Source: Plasmopara viticola
Lineage: Eukaryota; Oomycota; Peronosporomycetes; Peronosporales; Peronosporaceae
Direction of reading: 5' to 3'
Length of the DNA stretch: 64,000 nucleotides
Assembly (NCBI GenBank): GCA_001695595.3
Contig: MBPM02000001.1
Span: 1,860,001 to 1,924,000, forward strand
A model generated the notes under the pieces. It was given only the letters and a program-made list of their open reading frames with translations, had not been told where the DNA came from and ran no database searches. Both the position numbers and the translations under genes were made by a program. Below are positions 59,439 to 64,000 of the stretch, in pieces (position 1 is the first letter of the stretch; every line of letters begins with the position of its first letter).

Positions 59439-60744
59439 AATTGGCTACAAGCACTATCAGATGTGATGGGATCGCACAGCGCCTTACATTGAGGAGTCGT
59501 GAAGAAAGATATAGAATTTGCGATTATTCACTATGCTTAATCTTGAAGGGACCAACGTGTGCAATAGACTGCACATAAGAAGAATGATTAACTTTATGCA
59601 ATTTCACTTTTTGGTCCTACTTATAGGTTTTAAATAGCACTGATTATAATCCTTCGAGGTACTCTAATGTGCAAGCCGGTATATTTAGCAATTGGGTACC
59701 TGTCTTGCATCCTGATCCACAACTCTTGAGAAGTTCTCTTTGATGCGAAGCTAGCTCTATTCACATAATCTTAGCGCTAAGTAATGGCCAGCTTTAGCAT
59801 CCACTACAGCCTGACACGGTAGGCAACGACATCTTTGCTCTGAAAAGCTCAACTTGTTTATTTCTTCTGTCACACTGGACGTCACAACGAGCGCAACGTC
59901 GTACCGCTCGCGACTAGTGTCCGCGCAAGCATTGCTGTTCCTCTTAAATTTAGGAGAGCTTGTTCACACGCTCATTGGATGCGTATGTCAGCGCCTATCA
60001 TCATGAAGCATTTCAGTAAGCCGTGTGTGGCTCGCATTAGAGTCTTAACTTCTTAATAGATGCGTAAGTTCTAGTCAGTTATTATAGTCCCAAATAAAGG
60101 GTTTTACCTCAGCGCACAGGATCCGAGGGCACGCCTATTCTGGTTAAATGGGTAGGGCATTTTTCTGTACTTGCGCGGTATAGTCAAGTGAGCTTGACAA
60201 GAGTCTTGGTCAATGAAGTGCTCTGCGCAGTATAGTTTCCGGAGAAGATTCGTAGGCCGTGCAATGAGAGACACCAAAGGTTACGAGGCAGACTCGACGT
60301 TCTCTTTGAAGCTTATACTAACAATAGGGTCGCTGGCAGCATCGACTGCTGATTATGCTTAGCCTAACGCTCTACACTAAAAACACATGTGGGTGACACA
60401 AGTTCACCAGCAGTGGGTGGTATAAATTTGCAAAAGAGAGCCGGGACACGATACAAAATCGATCCTTGGGTGTCACGAACGAAGTTTACACTAATAAATC
60501 TAATTTATAGTGACTACTATGGTGTTTGCAGCGCGGTAATTCAAGGCACTACCCGACACGGTTGAGCTACTGCGGCTTGACGATCTCGAACGTACCTCAA
60601 AGTTTTGGCTTTGACTAAACAAAAAATTAGAAATGGCTGATGAATTTTTTTGAAGATAAGAATATCTTTAGAGAGTTAAATTGCATGGGGTGAAAGCGCC
60701 TTAGAGGCCTAGAGATTCTAAGATTCTACTCCAGGCTTCTTTGA

Positions 60745-61227
60745 TGTAATGTCAAGAGATCGACCACTAAGTCAGACAAACGAATTTTTTCGTCATACCA
60801 AACGATACCAATCTAAGCCCTTGGTTGTTTTCTTCGTCGTGAAAGATGCTTAGGTTAAGCATACTCTCCTCGACAGCAATTCCAGCTGTATATTTCCAAA
60901 TCGGTGAACAGTATGTTCGGCATTAGAGTGCCATATTGTCGGATGCGCGCTTTAAGAAACATGTACCAACAACAAAGATCTGAAATGCGATATACTGCTA
61001 GAGGTGCATTTGAAGACTTGTCTAGGCATTGAAGACCTAAGCCACTACTTACTTCTGGCGGCACATGTTGCACCCATTTGTGTCTTTAAGTCGACAGCCC
61101 CGCGCTTCAGCTTGAGGTGTCTGATCTGAGTGAGAAAGTTACTTTTCTTTGTAATTAGCTCCAAATCCGACTGCTTGTTTAAAGAGCTTAGCTTTACGTA
61201 TACTGTGCCTCTAGGCGCTATAATCAA
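60745..61227 (-). other. Unidentified minus-strand cluster, unit 4
   Basis: Counterpart of the clusters above. The upstream block is 61227-61045. The downstream block is broken differently here, near 60850-60900, where the local sequence differs from the other units. Function unknown. Confidence 0.28.
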
Positions 61228-63612
61228 TTTGTCAGTCTTTTTATCTTTAATTTTGCTTTATCTACAAGGTCGAGCGTAGTGGACAACACTTTGAAGAAGG
61301 CCAGGGAAACCTTGAGATTTATGTAGGAATTTTGAAGATCAAAAGCTTTTAAGGCGGCTTTTATAAAGTATTTCTGCATCAACAAAAGTCGATGGCGTAC
61401 TCCGATGCATGCCTTTGCAGGATCGTAAAAGATTTGATGAAGCGATGTAAAAGGATTTCAGAGTGTGAATATACTGCCCCTGTAAATACTTTTTTTATTA
61501 GAACTTGATTGAAGCGTAAATCTTTTCTCATTGTTGTATGTCTGAGTTTTTCGTTTTTAAGTATTTCGGGCAGATAATGTTATATCGCTTGCCCGGCTCA
61601 TATATCTTAATTAGCTTCAGCAAATCCTAGCAGCTATTGGCAAATAGAACACGGGCTCACTTCGGAGATCTGACAAATGTAGAAATCCAGATTTTTCATC
61701 TATGAAGTCTCCCGGAAGCGCCTGTGATTCGAAAAGCTAAAGGTATTTGTAGCCGTCATTTGAATAGGCAACAAAATGTTAAGTTTAAGCCGCATTGCTG
61801 AGTGCATACTCTATAGGTCCGGTCGTCCATCTTTAAATGATTCATTGTGGACTATTGTAAGAGGGTTTGTATCTATCGATACAGCGCTCATTGAAACGCA
61901 GGATAAAATTTTAAGTTTCTACCAGATATCGTTAAGTCCAGGATGCCATACTATCTTCATTTTGAGCTCACTAACATCGCTGCTAGACGTTGCACATCGA
62001 GCAAGTTGCACAAACTAAGCACGATCTTTGTGTTGCCGTCAATTTATATCACGTCAAAAGAAAGTCTAGGTTTGCCGACCTTAAGCAGCTTTTCGGTCTC
62101 GGCAGATCTTTATGCAGCAACGTGTGAGTTGCGGGATTGAGTATATGGCAGATTCAATATGTCTTTCTATTCACTTGCTCATGTGAGGTCATCAAAGCTT
62201 ATTGGAGCCAAAAAATGTTCTGGTGTGTATCGCATCGCTTACGAGTCTTTTTCCTTCTCAAGAAGCTTAAGGGTCCAGGATTGCACCAAAATGGCCCCGA
62301 AAAACTCAAGGGCGTACACTTGGCTGTGCTATAGTTATATGGGTTTGGCCATGAAAGTGGCTAAGGCTTGATCAATAAAGTGGAGCAAGACCGTGACACA
62401 ACCAAATTGCACCTATGACAACCAATTACAATATTCGCCGTGTCAGATTGTCAAAAAAGTCGTTCGTGAGAAAGTTGCAGCCGATTTGTCGCCGTTAATT
62501 GCGCACCTAACACTGAGCAACTGAATTTGCATACATTGTTCATGCAGTGCTTTTTAAGGGCATCACCCAGACGGCAAATTTACAAACATATTTATAATGC
62601 TTTTCATTTGCTGTTCAGCCGCTCCTTATCCTTTTTTACACACTGTAATCCTTACCGTCGACAACTGCGATTTTACCTTTTCATATTGTGGAAGTAACAG
62701 ACTACGCAAAATTGAGCAGCTTCATTCTTCCATAGTGGCACATACTAACTTAATCACGTAATAGCATCTTTTTGCTTTTGTAGGATTAACTTGGTCTTCA
62801 GCCGACGTCTTTTCGTATCCTATCCTGCCCTTGTCCCATTTAATAATGTGCTTGCATCAAAATTTCCGTAAATTACCCTTGGTGTATGCCTACATTCAAA
62901 CTTCTCATATTACCCCGGTATAAAATTTCATAGCACCGTTATTTTGCCACCACGCTTTTGTATTCTTGTATTTAATTCTTGCCATCACCTTTTTCCTCCC
63001 TTATAACAGTCTTTGGAGCCATATGAAATATTTGAGCTTCGTCATAGGTGGAACAATAACGCGTCTGGCTCACACGCTCCTTGTTTTTATATTCGTTCGG
63101 TCGGCATTATTCATGGATGAATAAACCACGATAAGTACATTTTTGTAGAATAACTTGATATGTCGGATTGTTCAACTTTGCTTGCTTAAATAATACTATC
63201 TACTCTGACATTTTGGAGTACGTTTATGACTTGATCATGCTGCTCAAAGGGTGTCAATGTTCTCTAGACGTCTAGTTTTAATCGTCGTGTCGTGATCGAG
63301 TCCGTTCTTTTTGCTCACGCTATAGTCAGTTGCAATTGTGACTAGCGGTTAAAAAGGAAAATAGCCTACAGTTGCATTAGTCATCATTAGTCATCATCTG
63401 ACTAGTTTCTATATTCTTTAATAAAGCTCGTTAGTATAGCTACGAAAAAATTACATATGAGTTGCAAAGACGGCGCATTTTTATTTTTCTAGAATTCTAC
63501 AATGTTCGAAGATACTCAGTCAACGCAAAGTTGACGTGTACTGTAATGTTCAAATCGTAATTGTACCTGCTTCAAACAAGCCGACAAGATAAATTACTTC
63601 TCGACCACCGCA

Positions 63613-64000
63613 ATGAACATCGTGTTTGTCTGCACGAGCAACACATGTCGCTCGCCAGCGTCGGAGCAATTTGCCGTCAAATACTTTCGTCGCAAGCTCA
63701 AAATGTCGCGCCAGCAACAAGAAGGAAAGGGGATTGTTATTCGGTCGGCAGCGTAAGTCGCGCAATAGTAATAGAATAGCTAACATTTGCATAGATATTG
63801 TGATCTTGCTGTGCTCGAGCAGCTTAACGGATGTTTTTGACCCTGAGGGCTCTCCAGTGTCCAAGCACGCCGTCAACGTGATGAAAAAGTATCAGCTTGA
63901 CTTGTCGAATCACCGCTCGCAGCTTTTGACGGAAAAAATGTGCTTGGAGGCTGATTACGTCGTGTGCGTTGCCAGCGGGATGACGTATAAGGTCACGGAG
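63613..64000 (+). CDS. Low-molecular-weight protein tyrosine phosphatase, unit 4 (3' end outside window)
   Basis: Exon 1 63613-63752 and the start of exon 2 (63823 onward) around the same 70-nt intron; the window ends about 106 residues in. P-loop Cys7/Arg13/Ser14 is intact. It differs from the other copies at residues 22 (Lys for Glu), 33 (Gln for Arg) and 85 (Glu for Lys), and upstream it has private indels at 63340-63400 and 63515-63530. No stop or frameshift is seen in the visible part, so it looks functional as far as can be read. Confidence 0.85.

Larger units (their letters stand above)
57171..64000 (+). repeat. Tandem unit 4 of the array, cut by the window edge
   Basis: The first 6.8 kb of a further copy, ending inside exon 2 of its phosphatase gene, so the array continues beyond this window. 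Over the phosphatase region it is the most diverged copy. It keeps the stretch upstream of the phosphatase that unit 2 has lost (about 62668-63086). It also has small private changes at 63340-63400 and 63515-63530. No private retroelement is seen in the part available. Confidence 0.88.

Noticed and set aside
14654..64000. Artefactual duplication of one locus by the assembler
   Set aside because: Each complete unit has its own retroelement with target duplications and private indels, and partners of similarity vary along the unit, so the copies are real sequence variants. Haplotype mixing is not fully excluded.
1..64000. CRISPR arrays, bacterial operons, rRNA and complete tRNA genes
   Set aside because: No short regularly spaced repeats, no ribosome-binding-site-led gene strings, and no complete tRNA cloverleaf was recognised; introns and retroelements show eukaryotic DNA.

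Overview
The window looks like nuclear DNA of an oomycete, possibly a low-GC downy-mildew-like species. The evidence is short GT-AG introns of about 60-75 nt, sparse genes in AT-rich DNA, Ty1/copia, LINE and tRNA-derived SINE elements, and remnants of a giant-virus-type helicase and GIY-YIG nuclease like those I know from oomycete genomes. This assignment is inference; nothing here names a species.

The left flank (about 1-14650) is gene-poor. It holds a heavily decayed copia reverse transcriptase (about 2505-3190), a small single-pass membrane protein (6515-6802, +), and a convergent seven-exon gene (9016-6871, -). Splicing that gene at GT-AG sites gives one clean 579-residue reading frame. 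The rest is mostly degenerate transposon-like DNA, including a possible gypsy integrase scrap near 13.0 kb.

From about 14654 to the right edge the window is a head-to-tail tandem array of one unit of about 11 kb. There are three complete units (14654-26920, 26921-41678, 41679-57170) and the left 6.8 kb of a fourth. Along each unit lie a tRNA-derived SINE-like block (-), two unidentified minus-strand reading-frame clusters, an intact two-exon low-molecular-weight protein tyrosine phosphatase gene (+), another unidentified minus-strand ORF, a broken DNA-virus-type superfamily 3 (D5-like) helicase gene (+), and a broken GIY-YIG nuclease gene (-) tail-to-tail with the helicase. The phosphatase frame is intact in all three complete units and in the visible part of the fourth, while the two virus-like genes are dead in every complete unit.

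Each complete unit has its own later retroelement insertion with a clear target-site duplication. Unit 1 has a 1.16-kb internally deleted LINE, unit 2 has a 3.94-kb 5'-truncated LINE inside its helicase pseudogene, and unit 3 has a 4.46-kb copia element with apparently identical 146-bp LTRs but a broken polyprotein. Removing these brings the units to 11.1, 10.8 and 11.0 kb. Shared differences between units change partners along the unit (1=2/3=4, then 1=3/2=4, then 2=3), which points to unequal crossing-over or gene conversion.

The most interesting content is this array: an intact host-type phosphatase amplified together with an endogenous virus-like helicase/nuclease pair.
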